From Bilophila sp964538355 (GTDB lineage Bacteria; Desulfobacterota; Desulfovibrionia; Desulfovibrionales; Desulfovibrionaceae), in NCBI GenBank assembly GCA_964538355.1, contig CAZIFC010000001.1, positions 1-64,000 on the forward strand: DNA of 64,000 nt. The letters are read 5' to 3'. Below are positions 17,233 to 26,314 of the stretch, piece by piece (position 1 is the stretch's first letter; the number at the start of each line of letters is the position of its first letter). Position numbers and translations under genes: made by a program. The notes under the pieces are model-generated. The model was not told where the DNA came from. It did not search any database and was given only the letters and a program-made list of their open reading frames with translations.

Positions 17233-20124
17233 TTATTCCGAACGCTTTCTGCGGATGACACGGATGACCGCTACGGCGGAAAGGCCAAGGAACAGAACCA
17301 GCATGTCATATGCAGGCGTCGTGCCTACCGTACAGCCGCCACTGCTGCCTCCCTTGTCTTCCGTGTTGCCGGAGGGGGGTACTTCCGTATTGCCATTGTT
17401 GGGCATTGTTCCTGTTGTAGCCAGGGAAACGGGGTCCTTGATGACGCCGGGAGTCGCATCCAGATCGAAGACGCCGTCGTTGTCGCGAATCACGAAGAAG
17501 GCGATGTACGTCTTGTTCATCTCCAGAGTGTCCGTGGGGGCCAGCAACGCGAGGGTGTCCATTTCCATGACCCACCAGCGACCGGATGCGGAAGCCATTT
17601 CCTCCACAGAGGGCTTGCCGTATTCATACTTGACGGATTCATTGGCGTGCAGCTTGTACAGCTTGTAGCTGTCCACGCTCATCCCGTTGCCAAGGAAGGT
17701 CATCTGGAAGACGCCGCTCTTGCCTTCGGTGACATTGGCGGTAAACGACATTGTTCCAAGACGGTTGTCGCCGGCATCAATGGCACCGTAGTTCTTTTCC
17801 GCTTCGTCCCGGGAAATGGCGTTGTACTGGAGATTCTTGACGGTGACGCCGTCGGGCTGGTTATACCCCGCGCTCATCTGTCCAATCATGCTTTCAGAGT
17901 CGGGAAGAATGCCGTAAATGACCGCATCGTCCACGATAGTCGTGGCAACGCGCATGTCAGCCAGGGTCAGAGGCGCACTTGCCGCTACTTCCAGCGGATC
18001 GAGATCGAGAATGGTGAAGTCTGCCAGCTTGCCTTCCTCGATGGAACCAAGGCGATCGTCGAGCTTGTTCTGATAGGCGGCATTGATGGTTGTGGCATGA
18101 ATGCCCTGCAAGGCGTTGACGCGCTGGTCATAATCCCAGAATTCCGCATTCGCGCCGCCCTTGGTTTCGGGATACCATGCGGTGGCGGTGATGTCCGTGC
18201 TGCTGCCATTCAGGATCATGCCGCCGGTGGTAATGCGGTTCACAAAGGAATTGATGCTCCGCAGGGGGGAGATCGGCGTGACGGGGGTGTCGTTGTGCGA
18301 GGTAAACCTATGCCCGAAATGGGCCGCCCACCCGGCGGGGCTGATCATCTTGGCGCGTCCGGGGCCAAAGTAGATGTTGTAGTGGCGATCGCCCCAGAAG
18401 TAGGTGTGGTTGATGAAATAGGAGGACAGCAGGTTCTGGTTCTTGACCAGTGCGCCGTTATCAAGGGCCGCCCGCAGCGAGGAGGCCGTGTACTCGGTTC
18501 CATCGGCGGCCTTCACGGTTCCAGACTGCAACGCGGTGCCGTTGAGCTGGGTATACATGTGCGCCGTTGTATCGAGATTTTCGTAATGGCCCGCCGCACG
18601 TTCGACAACCTGGCGTTCCTCGGTCTGCCCGTGAATGAACGTGTGCCGCGTATCCGTCACCCCGGGGTTGGAGGCTACGGCCAGTTCAATGGCGGTCATC
18701 ATGCTTTCGGCGGCAAGGGGTCCGTTCGTATGCGTTTCCACGGACTGCCCGTACTGGTGGTACAGGTTGATGCTTTCCACAAGCTGCTGGAACGGAATCT
18801 TGGACGTGCCGCCAAGACCCAGCAGCGGGCCGTCGGGTCCGAGATCTTCATTGGTTTCGGGATTAAAGCCATTCTGTCCCTGCTTGTCCCAGTATCCCGG
18901 ACGCTTGAACAGGGCGGTGTATCCCTGTGGCGAACCGTCGTAGAACTGCTTCCATGCGCCGAGCAGGATGCGGTTGTCGGGCTGTCCCGACATATCCACG
19001 TCCTTGGAGGCGTTGGGAGCCTTGTACTTGGTGAGGTCCGCACCCATCTTCGGAGAATCGGCCGTGGGCTTGTCGTCCAGCAGTGAAGCCAGATTCTTGT
19101 TGCTGGCAGCCGGGCTTTCGGTTCCGTTGAGATCCCACTTCAGGGCCTTGTGGTTGGCGGTGTTGCAAATGGAAGGGTGCGCCACAACACGCACGTTCAG
19201 CAAGCCTTCCCTGATGGCCTGCTGGTAGCCGGGAACCGCGTTGGCTATGCCCGTTCCGCCGATGTCGGCGGTAGTGACGCCTGCCGCAGCATATTTCTGG
19301 CTGCCGCGGGCATTCAGCCAGTCCGTGTTGGTGGGCATGGACTTGGCGGAATAGGTGTTGCTCAGCTGGGCGGCCGATTCACGGAGCACGCCGGTGGGAA
19401 TGCCCGTGCTCTGGTCGATGTCGACGCCGGATTCGTAGGTTCCGTCCTTCTTCTTGAAAATATACGCGCCGTTCAAAAATTCCACCGAGCCTTGCGTCGC
19501 CAGAATGTGTTCGATGACAATCGAGTTGACGGCACTCATGTGTCCGGAGCTGTGGGTGACGCTGATAGGCTTTGTCGGGCTGGCCTTGTCCAGATCAAGA
19601 CGGTTGGGGTGACGCTTCTCCGCAATAAGGGAGTCGTCGTAGTTGTTCCCCCTCACCCAGTAGCCGTCGGGCGTGCTGTCCGCCTTGGCCCGCATCAGGG
19701 CGATGAGGTCGTCCATTGTCTCTACGGGGCCGAGGGGAGGGCAGTTCAGATTGACGGTGTACAGATCGATGGAGCTGTCGCCGGGGAAGTGGCTGTGCCC
19801 GTCGATGAAGCCGGGGAGCATGGTCTTGCCGCGCAGATCGACGATTTTTCCGACGTTGGCGTCATCAAGATAGCCCTTCTGCTTGGCTTCGGCACTGGAG
19901 CCGACAAAGACAATCTTGCCGTTCAGGGTGGCGACGACATCGGCCTTCTTGGCGTTCCTGACGTCCTTTGCCTCTTCCATCGTCTCGGTAATGGTGTAAA
20001 TCTTGCCGTTGTGGTAGACGGTATCGGCCAGCCTGTCCGCAGCGTGCAGCTGCATGCCGCCTCCAAGAACCAGTGCCATGATTGCCGCAAAAGACAACAA
20101 TCCCTTCCTGTCCCGTTTCTTCAT
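17233..20124 (-). CDS. Exported amidohydrolase (YtcJ-like) with C-terminal sorting-type tail
   Basis: The 963-residue protein begins with a signal peptide (LLSFAAIMALVLGGGMQLHAA). The amidohydrolase fold of the YtcJ group follows: the metal-binding HxH is in LPGFIDGHSHFPGD, with further His at VTHSSGHMS, ETHTNGP and FIHGQTEER. The enzyme ends near GKLADFTILDLDPLE. About 190 extra residues form a probable beta domain, and then comes a tail of GGSSGGCTVG, a hydrophobic helix and a basic end, RVIRRKRSE. This Ser/Gly-Cys, helix, basic tripartite tail resembles Synergist-CTERM/JDVT-CTERM sorting signals, so the protein is probably surface- or membrane-anchored after processing. YtcJ-type enzymes hydrolyse amide bonds; the substrate is unknown. 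It is divergent from a sensory operon, with an 18-bp palindrome between them. Confidence 0.85.
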   Translation of the reverse strand: MKKRDRKGLLSFAAIMALVLGGGMQLHAADRLADTVYHNGKIYTITETMEEAKDVRNAKKADVVATLNGKIVFVGSSAEAKQKGYLDDANVGKIVDLRGKTMLPGFIDGHSHFPGDSSIDLYTVNLNCPPLGPVETMDDLIALMRAKADSTPDGYWVRGNNYDDSLIAEKRHPNRLDLDKASPTKPISVTHSSGHMSAVNSIVIEHILATQGSVEFLNGAYIFKKKDGTYESGVDIDQSTGIPTGVLRESAAQLSNTYSAKSMPTNTDWLNARGSQKYAAAGVTTADIGGTGIANAVPGYQQAIREGLLNVRVVAHPSICNTANHKALKWDLNGTESPAASNKNLASLLDDKPTADSPKMGADLTKYKAPNASKDVDMSGQPDNRILLGAWKQFYDGSPQGYTALFKRPGYWDKQGQNGFNPETNEDLGPDGPLLGLGGTSKIPFQQLVESINLYHQYGQSVETHTNGPLAAESMMTAIELAVASNPGVTDTRHTFIHGQTEERQVVERAAGHYENLDTTAHMYTQLNGTALQSGTVKAADGTEYTASSLRAALDNGALVKNQNLLSSYFINHTYFWGDRHYNIYFGPGRAKMISPAGWAAHFGHRFTSHNDTPVTPISPLRSINSFVNRITTGGMILNGSSTDITATAWYPETKGGANAEFWDYDQRVNALQGIHATTINAAYQNKLDDRLGSIEEGKLADFTILDLDPLEVAASAPLTLADMRVATTIVDDAVIYGILPDSESMIGQMSAGYNQPDGVTVKNLQYNAISRDEAEKNYGAIDAGDNRLGTMSFTANVTEGKSGVFQMTFLGNGMSVDSYKLYKLHANESVKYEYGKPSVEEMASASGRWWVMEMDTLALLAPTDTLEMNKTYIAFFVIRDNDGVFDLDATPGVIKDPVSLATTGTMPNNGNTEVPPSGNTEDKGGSSGGCTVGTTPAYDMLVLFLGLSAVAVIRVIRRKRSE

Positions 20125-20185
20125 GTTCGCTCCTTTCGCTAAAGAGTCCTCCCCCTTTTCAGGGAACCATAGCCCTTATGCAGGG

Positions 20186-20203
20186 TTGTGCCGTGCGGCA
20201 CAA
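20186..20203. promoter_or_regulatory. 18-bp palindrome TTGTGCCGTGCGGCACAA between divergent genes
   Basis: Eight-base arms flank a 2-base centre, midway between the amidohydrolase start (20124) and the response-regulator start (20301). This is a candidate operator for the neighbouring LuxR-type regulator, controlling both directions. Confidence 0.5.
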
Positions 20204-20300
20204 TCAGGCGTGCACCTTAGATTCCCCGAAAAAAACACCTATTGTTCTCTACGGCCTTTCTCACTACTATAAGGGACTCCCATGTCATGGAGGCCCCCTT

Positions 20301-20957
20301 ATGCCCATATCCATCGTCATTGCAGAAGATCACGCGCTGTTCCGCGGCGGCCTGAAGCAGATTCTTTCCTTGAGGGAGGATCTTGAGGTTGTCGGAGAAG
20401 CGGGAGACGGCCTGGCGGCAGTCGAAACGACCCTTGCCATGCGTCCCGATCTTCTCCTGCTCGATCTTTCCATGCCCGGACGAGACGGGCTGGAGGTGCT
20501 TGCCCGCATCCGCAAGGATGCGCCAGCAACGTTTGTCCTCATCATCTCCATGCACGCCACCATCGATCACCTCCGCGCGGCATTCCGGGCCGGCGCGCAT
20601 GGCTACCTTCTCAAGTCGGCGGATACGGAGGAATTCCTGTTCGCCATCCAGTCCGTGCTCAAGGGCAACCACTATATCAGTACGGAGCTGACCGGATCTT
20701 TTGTCGGCTCCTGCCTGCGGGGAGAGGAGCCGGCTCTTGAATCTCCGGTGGAAAAGCTGACGCTCCGGGAGCGCGAAGTCCTGAAGCTGGTTGCCGAGGG
20801 GCGTTCCAACAAGGAGATAGCAGAAGAGTTTGATATTGCAGAAAAGACAGTGGTGACGCACCGGACCAACCTCATGCGGAAACTCGATCTCCACAACGTG
20901 CGGGAAGTGACGATGTTTGCCCTGCAAAACGGCTTGATAGAAATGCAGGTGCAATAA
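20301..20957 (+). CDS. NarL/LuxR-family response regulator
   Basis: The 218-residue protein has a receiver domain (residues 1-120) with acidic pocket VIAEDHALFRGG, phospho-Asp in LLLLDLSMPGRDG and Lys in GYLLKSADTEE. A LuxR-type helix-turn-helix follows (about 150-210, with LTLREREVLKLVAEGRSNKE). GGAGG upstream supports the ATG at 20301; the longer open frame upstream is intergenic. It overlaps the next gene by one base (TAATG), so expression is coupled to the solute-binding protein and histidine kinase. It is the likely output of that kinase. The 18-bp palindrome upstream is a candidate target. Confidence 0.93.
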   Translation: MPISIVIAEDHALFRGGLKQILSLREDLEVVGEAGDGLAAVETTLAMRPDLLLLDLSMPGRDGLEVLARIRKDAPATFVLIISMHATIDHLRAAFRAGAHGYLLKSADTEEFLFAIQSVLKGNHYISTELTGSFVGSCLRGEEPALESPVEKLTLREREVLKLVAEGRSNKEIAEEFDIAEKTVVTHRTNLMRKLDLHNVREVTMFALQNGLIEMQVQ

Positions 20958-22507
20958 TGTGGAGGCTCTTTTGTCCGGTTGCGCTTTTGTTGGTCCTGTT
21001 TCTCGCCTCCCACTCCGTGCAGCCCGTCCGGGCGGCTCCTCATGAACTTGTCATTGCCACGGGCAACCCCACCCACTTCAACCCTCTCCTGTTGACGGGG
21101 CAGGTCGTCGGCTCCATTGGGGCGCAGCTGTTTGCCGGGCTTACCCGGCTGGACGGAGAGGGGAACGCGGTTCCTTATCTGGCCTCTTCATGGACGGAAA
21201 GCGAAGACAGGCTCAGTTTCCGCTTCAGGCTCAGGGAGCACGCCGTCTTCCATGACGGAACCCCCATCACGTCCGAAGACGTGGCGTTTTCCATTCTTGC
21301 GGGCAAGCGTTATCACCCCTTTCATCCCATGCTGGAGGCTGTCGAAGCTGTCGAAACACCGGATCCGCTTACCGTACAAATCCTTCTGAACCGCCCCTTT
21401 CCGATCCTGCCGGTCGTCCTCCTGCCATCCCTCGTTCCCATTCTTCCCAAACATGTGTACGGCGACGGAACCCCCCTCCCTGTTCATCCCGCCAATCGCA
21501 CGCCCGTAGGCTCGGGGCCGTTCATGCTGGAAACCCTTGTTCCCAATCAGGAGCTTCGGCTCAAGCGCAACCCCCGTTTTTTCCTTCCCGAAAAACCGCT
21601 CCTTGAGCGCGTGACGTTCCGTTTCTTCTGGGATCAATCGGAAGTGCTTTATGCGATGAACAGCGGGAGCGTGGACATTTATCCCTTCGCCTCTCCCCTG
21701 TTTCTCAAGCATTATGTGGAAGCCTCCGCGACAATCAGAACCAGAGCCGTCCCGCTGCTGAACCCCCATCTTCTCATCGAATACAACCTGCTCAGCAAGC
21801 CTTTTTCCGACAGGAAAGTTCGCGAGGCCATCGCCCTTGCCGTCGATATCAGGAAGCTGGCGCGGAACGTGGACAACAGGATTCTTCCCCAGTACGGCCC
21901 CCTTCCGCCCGACAGCCCTTATTTTTCTCCCGTCCCCTTCCGGCAAGACGTCGAACTCGCCAACAGGCTGCTTGATGAGGCAGGGTATCCGCGCGGCCCG
22001 GAGGGAACCCGTTTCGCCCTGCCCATCGATTATATTCCCGGAGCGGATTTCTTTCCCGCCGTCCTGCAGGTGCTCCGCAGCGATCTGGAACGGGTTGGCA
22101 TCGACGTACAGATCCGTGCCCCCTCGCATTTCAGGGAATGGGCCCAGCGCGTCACTTCGGGGCACTATCAGGCCACGCTTGAAGGGCTTTTTGCCTGGCA
22201 CGATCCCGTTGTGGGGATACACCGCCTCTACGTTCCCAACCAGTCGGACAGAAAGGCTATCTGGTCCAACAGAACCGGATATGAAAACCCGGAGGTGACC
22301 TCCCTGCTCCGGGAGGCCTCCTCCACAAAGGACCCCGGCAGGCGGCAGGCTCTTTATGGGCGGTTTCAAAAACGCGTCGCTGAGGATTACCCCGCGCTGT
22401 GGCTGGGAGCCATGCCCTACCTGCTTGTTCACTCTTCCGATGTACTGCATCTGGAGACGACGCCCCTCGGCATCCTCTCCCCGCTGGATGCCGTCGACAA
22501 ACGTTAA
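20957..22507 (+). CDS. Periplasmic solute-binding protein, family 5 (peptide/nickel type)
   Basis: The 516-residue protein has a signal peptide (ALLLVLFLASHSVQPVRAA) and the SBP_bac_5 fold, marked by FAGLTRLDGEGNAVPYLASS, FHDGTPITSEDVAFS and PVGSGPFML. The family binds oligopeptides, nickel chelates or other small ligands. No permease or ATPase genes accompany it. Instead it lies between a response regulator (one-base overlap) and a histidine kinase (ten bases downstream). That arrangement suggests a sensory accessory protein that presents a ligand to the kinase, as TorT does for TorS, rather than a transport receptor. That role is inference. Confidence 0.9.
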   Translation: MWRLFCPVALLLVLFLASHSVQPVRAAPHELVIATGNPTHFNPLLLTGQVVGSIGAQLFAGLTRLDGEGNAVPYLASSWTESEDRLSFRFRLREHAVFHDGTPITSEDVAFSILAGKRYHPFHPMLEAVEAVETPDPLTVQILLNRPFPILPVVLLPSLVPILPKHVYGDGTPLPVHPANRTPVGSGPFMLETLVPNQELRLKRNPRFFLPEKPLLERVTFRFFWDQSEVLYAMNSGSVDIYPFASPLFLKHYVEASATIRTRAVPLLNPHLLIEYNLLSKPFSDRKVREAIALAVDIRKLARNVDNRILPQYGPLPPDSPYFSPVPFRQDVELANRLLDEAGYPRGPEGTRFALPIDYIPGADFFPAVLQVLRSDLERVGIDVQIRAPSHFREWAQRVTSGHYQATLEGLFAWHDPVVGIHRLYVPNQSDRKAIWSNRTGYENPEVTSLLREASSTKDPGRRQALYGRFQKRVAEDYPALWLGAMPYLLVHSSDVLHLETTPLGILSPLDAVDKR

Positions 22508-22517
22508 GGGAGGGAGC

Positions 22518-24422
22518 GTGCTGCCCAAGAAAACGTTTGGCATTGCTCTTACAGCCAGTATTCCGCTGATCCTTTTCGCCTTTTTTTTCCTGCTCGTGAC
22601 AGGGGGGCTTTTTCTGGCCTTTCGGGACGTTACCGACGTGATCAACCTTTCCGCGGGCAAACAGCTGCCTGCACTGACGAACACGGCGGCACTGGTCCGG
22701 GAGTGCGAATGGATCAGGGGTATGAGCTTTCGGCTTGAGCAAAGCGACAACGAGCTGCTTCTGGCCGAGCGGTTCGATGCCTTGCGCCAGCGCACGGGAA
22801 AGCTTACGGAAACGCTTGCCCAGCTCGAAGCTTCCGGGTTGTACAGAAAGGAAATCCTTTCCCTTAAGGTGAAGATGACCGCCTTCAATGGCGTCATTCC
22901 CGCGCTGGATCAGCAAATGACGGAGCGATTGCGGATAAGGACGCATCAGACCCAGCTTGTGAAGACGCTCCGGGCCCTGTCCGGGCAGCTGGAGCATTTC
23001 CGTTCGCTGTCTTCAGAGCCTCTGGAGCTGAATCACTGGTCCCATCACATGCACATGAGCCTTACGCTCTTGCTCGTCTTGTGCGGCAACACGGACATGT
23101 CCTACGCGCTGCGCGTTTCCAACGAACTGTACGAGCAGCTCCACCAGACAAGGGCCGCCCTTGATGCGCTGGACGGCCTTGAACCGCCGCTCCAAGCGTA
23201 CATGGGTGACATTCACCAGCTTTACAGCCAGCTTGTGCTTGTGGCACTGGACGAAAACGGCGTCCTGCCGCTGTTTCGGAAAAAATACCATGTGGATCAG
23301 GCCCTGCTTCAGCTGGGCACCCGGATTGACCGGCTTTCCGACAGCATCGTCGCCATCGCCGGAGAGCTTTTCGCTCTGGCACAGGAAGAAACCACGGCGT
23401 ACCGTGACGGACTCAGCCAGCAGATAACATATCTTTCTTTCTGGCTTATCGGGCTTATCCTCCTTTCTCCGGCTGTCATCGTCTGCACGTATCTGTATCT
23501 CGCCAACCATGTCATTACCCCGATCAGCCGGCTGAACCAGTGCATGCGCCTGCGTACACGGAACATAAAGCTGCCCATACCCGACGGCGGCACGGGCGAA
23601 GTGCGGGAAATGGCGGGTTCCGTGGCTTTTTTCATCAATCAGCTGGAGGAGCGGGAGCAGGAGCTGTTGCTTTCCCATGACAACCTTGAAAAACAGGTTG
23701 CCGTGCGGACGCAGGAGCTGAACAGGCTTTCGAGGCGGCTCCTTCAGGCTCAGGAAGCCGAGCGGTTTCGCCTTGCCGCGGAACTGCACGATGACATCGG
23801 CGCAACCATGAGCGTCATCAAGTTCGGCATCGAGCGCGCGCTGCTGATCCTCCGCCGGAAAGACACGGAGCAGGCGCAGGAGCCGCTTACGGAAGCCATC
23901 GCGCTGGTCAAGGGGCTTGTCCGCCAGCTCAGGCGCATCCAGTACGAGCTTCGTCCCGCCCATATCGATCTTGGGCTGCTCAACTCTCTGGAATGGTTTT
24001 GTAAGGATTACCAGACGGCCCATCCCCGCATTCGGTTGCGTGTGCGGATCGGATGCAACGAGCTTGTTTTGCCTGCATCGCTGCGGATTGTCCTTTTCCG
24101 TATCATTCAGGAAGGGCTGAACAATATTGCCAAATACAGTGAATCCGACAGGGCGTGGGTAACCATTGCGAGCGGAGTGAGGGGGCTGACCGTCATTGTT
24201 CTGGACAACGGCAAGGGCTTTGACCCTGCGGGCAGTGCGGGCAACCCCGGCTTGGGCCTTCAGAGCATGCGTGAACGGGTTGAGCTGAGCGGGGGCACCT
24301 TCCGGCTGCGGGCACAGCCCGGGAAAGGCGTGTGTATCCGGGCGCATTGGTCAGAATCGGCTCTGCATCTTTATGACAAGGATGATCGGGAGAAAGGAGC
24401 TGCGGCCTTCCGGATATCCTGA
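22518..24422 (+). CDS. NarL-type sensor histidine kinase with periplasmic helical sensor
   Basis: The 634-residue kinase has a membrane segment at about residues 8-35 and a long helical periplasmic region to about 300. A second membrane segment (FWLIGLILLSPAVIVCTYLY) and a HAMP linker follow. The HisKA_3 phosphoacceptor His is in AAELHDDIGATMS (near residue 421), and the ATPase domain has NNIAKYSES, LDNGKGFD and GLGLQSMRERV. The start is the GTG at 22518, with GGGAGG upstream. This is the NarX/DegS-type kinase that pairs with LuxR-type regulators, matching the regulator encoded two genes upstream. The helical periplasmic domain could contact the cotranscribed binding protein. Confidence 0.92.
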   Translation: MLPKKTFGIALTASIPLILFAFFFLLVTGGLFLAFRDVTDVINLSAGKQLPALTNTAALVRECEWIRGMSFRLEQSDNELLLAERFDALRQRTGKLTETLAQLEASGLYRKEILSLKVKMTAFNGVIPALDQQMTERLRIRTHQTQLVKTLRALSGQLEHFRSLSSEPLELNHWSHHMHMSLTLLLVLCGNTDMSYALRVSNELYEQLHQTRAALDALDGLEPPLQAYMGDIHQLYSQLVLVALDENGVLPLFRKKYHVDQALLQLGTRIDRLSDSIVAIAGELFALAQEETTAYRDGLSQQITYLSFWLIGLILLSPAVIVCTYLYLANHVITPISRLNQCMRLRTRNIKLPIPDGGTGEVREMAGSVAFFINQLEEREQELLLSHDNLEKQVAVRTQELNRLSRRLLQAQEAERFRLAAELHDDIGATMSVIKFGIERALLILRRKDTEQAQEPLTEAIALVKGLVRQLRRIQYELRPAHIDLGLLNSLEWFCKDYQTAHPRIRLRVRIGCNELVLPASLRIVLFRIIQEGLNNIAKYSESDRAWVTIASGVRGLTVIVLDNGKGFDPAGSAGNPGLGLQSMRERVELSGGTFRLRAQPGKGVCIRAHWSESALHLYDKDDREKGAAAFRIS

Positions 24423-24602
24423 AGGCGTCCGGCCTGGCCTCATGAAAACACACCGCAGCGGGGAGACGGTGCTGGAACAGAAAACGCGTGTTCCTTTTCA
24501 GGGGTTCGCGTGCAACGTATGTGGTTGTTGCGGCGGCTGCCGAGATGCCGCTGTTCCGGGCCGTTCCTGGTTCAGAATCCGATAAAGCCGGAGGGGTTGG
24601 TT

Positions 24603-25688
24603 ATGAAAGGAATATGCTGTCTTATGCTGTATATGTTGCTGGTGCTGGCTCCGTGCTTTCCGGCAACGGCGGCCCAGAAGGAAAAGGTTCTGCTCGATAC
24701 CGATATGGTCGAGATGTTCGATGACGGCGTGGCTATGATCATGCTTGCCAACGCACCCAATATCGAACTGGTTGGAGTCACATGCGTATCCGGGAACAGC
24801 TGGGTGCAGGAAGGCGTTGCCTTCGCGCTTCGCCAGCTGGAGATCGAAGGAAAGGCCGTTCCGGTGGCTGCGGGCATGAGGCATCCGCTCCGGCCCCAGC
24901 GTCAGGAATTGTTTGCCATCGAACGGCAGTTGTTCGGCATGGGGCACGATACGTGGACGGGGGCACTGGAACGGAAGGAGCCGGATTCGTGGCGGGCATT
25001 TTACCGGAAGCACTACGGGCAGAAGCCGTCCTCTCGCCCTGTGGATCGGCACGCAGTCAGCTTTATCATCGATACCGTGCGGGCCAATCCGAACCAGATC
25101 ACGCTTGCAGCTATCGGTCCCTGCGGCAACCTTGCGGCGGCTGTCCGCATGGCTCCCGATATTGTCCCTTTGATCAAGCGCGTCATTTATATGGGCGGGG
25201 CCTTCTTCCAGCCCGGCAATGTCACGCCCGCCGCCGAGTTCAACTGGTGGTTCGATCCGGAAGCCGCACAGATAGCCCTCCGTACGCCGTTCCGGGAGCA
25301 GATCGCCATCGGGCTGGATGTGTGTGAAAAGGTCGTTTTTCGCCGGGAACACTATGATCGTCTTCTGGTGACGCTTGGCACAAGCGGACAGGCACAGCTC
25401 CTGCGGGACAGCTTTGTCGGCAAACGTTTTGAAGCGAATCCCGGCTTTACCCATTTTGTCTGGGATGTGCTGGTCGCTGCCGTACTCATCGATCCCGGCC
25501 TCATCACCGCCGAACAAACGCGCCATGTTGATATCAATACACAATTTGGGCCTTCCTACGGGCAGTCGCTGGCCTATGCCCAGTCAGGGCCGGCAGGAAC
25601 GCAGCCTGTCCGCATCGTTACGGATATTGATATTGAACGATTCTGGGATACCGTGAATGACAAGACGTATTGGAAGTCTGCCCGTTGA
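24603..25688 (+). CDS. Exported nucleoside hydrolase-like protein
   Basis: The 361-residue protein has a signal peptide (CCLMLYMLLVLAPCFPATAA) followed by a nucleoside-hydrolase fold. The calcium-binding start is LLDTDMVEMFDDGVAMIML, a longer variant of the usual DTDPGxDD motif. Further sites are TLAAIGPCGNLAAA, YMGGAFF, EFNWWFDPEAA and a late Asp in FVWDVLVAA. Family members split ribonucleosides into base and ribose. An exported form suggests scavenging of extracellular nucleosides. GGAGG precedes the ATG. It follows the kinase gene on the same strand after 180 non-coding bases, so it may be a target of the two-component system. Confidence 0.85.
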   Translation: MKGICCLMLYMLLVLAPCFPATAAQKEKVLLDTDMVEMFDDGVAMIMLANAPNIELVGVTCVSGNSWVQEGVAFALRQLEIEGKAVPVAAGMRHPLRPQRQELFAIERQLFGMGHDTWTGALERKEPDSWRAFYRKHYGQKPSSRPVDRHAVSFIIDTVRANPNQITLAAIGPCGNLAAAVRMAPDIVPLIKRVIYMGGAFFQPGNVTPAAEFNWWFDPEAAQIALRTPFREQIAIGLDVCEKVVFRREHYDRLLVTLGTSGQAQLLRDSFVGKRFEANPGFTHFVWDVLVAAVLIDPGLITAEQTRHVDINTQFGPSYGQSLAYAQSGPAGTQPVRIVTDIDIERFWDTVNDKTYWKSAR

Positions 25689-25830
25689 ACCACTGTCCCT
25701 CGGGAAGGGGTTTCGAGTAGGCTTTCCAGACGCGGAACGCTTCCCGGCAGGCGTTTTTCCCTCTCTCCAAGGCTCGCCAACAGCGGAACCGAGCCTGCAT
25801 CCATGTGAAGGACATGGTTTTCTGGCAAGC

Positions 25831-25860
25831 AAAGGCCCGTACCGGAATGGCTGCGGGCCT
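25831..25860 (-). terminator. Probable terminator after exbD
   Basis: The 7-bp stem AGGCCCG/CGGGCCT, followed by TTTG on the minus strand, lies just past the exbD stop codon. Confidence 0.55.
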
Positions 25861-25873
25861 GTTGTTTGGGATG

Positions 25874-26314
25874 TCACAGAGAGCTTTGTGGAGCCTTGTT
25901 TTCGAGCTGTTGTGTCATCAAATCAAACTGTTGGAACCCTGCGTTGCGGACGGCATCAATGATTGCCACCAGTCTGTCGACCGTCACCTCTTTATCCGCC
26001 CGAACCTGTATGCTGCGTTTCTCGCCGCCCGCGTGCAGTGTTGCGAGTTCCGCTTCCAGTGACTCCTCAGAAAGCTCCATCCCGTTCAGGTAAATCCCTC
26101 CCTTCCCCGCTACCGTCAGGATGATGACCTCCGTTTCCGGCTGTTTTTCCGCCGATGATGCTGTCGGCAGATCCACGGAGATGGCCTCGTCAGGCGAAAA
26201 ATGGAGGGTGAGGGCAAAGAACAGCAACAGGAGGAACACCACATCGACAAGCGGCGTGATGCTCATGGTGTTGCGTGCCCGGACTCGCCGCCTAATGTCC
26301 ACGGGACGCCTCAT
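25874..26314 (-). CDS. exbD: ExbD/TolR-family energy-transducing protein
   Basis: The 146-residue protein has a single membrane helix near the N-terminus (TPLVDVVFLLLLFFALTLHF) that carries the proton-path Asp in PLVDVVF. A periplasmic domain follows. It works with ExbB to pass proton-motive force to TonB at the inner membrane. The gene overlaps the end of exbB by 23 bases. The tonB-exbB-exbD set is divergent from the receptor/chelatase operon and probably energises that receptor. Confidence 0.93.
   Translation of the reverse strand: MRRPVDIRRRVRARNTMSITPLVDVVFLLLLFFALTLHFSPDEAISVDLPTASSAEKQPETEVIILTVAGKGGIYLNGMELSEESLEAELATLHAGGEKRSIQVRADKEVTVDRLVAIIDAVRNAGFQQFDLMTQQLENKAPQSSL

Noticed and set aside
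21188..22897. 569-codon frame antisense to the binding protein and kinase genes
   Set aside because: Overlaps two well-supported genes and has no domain.
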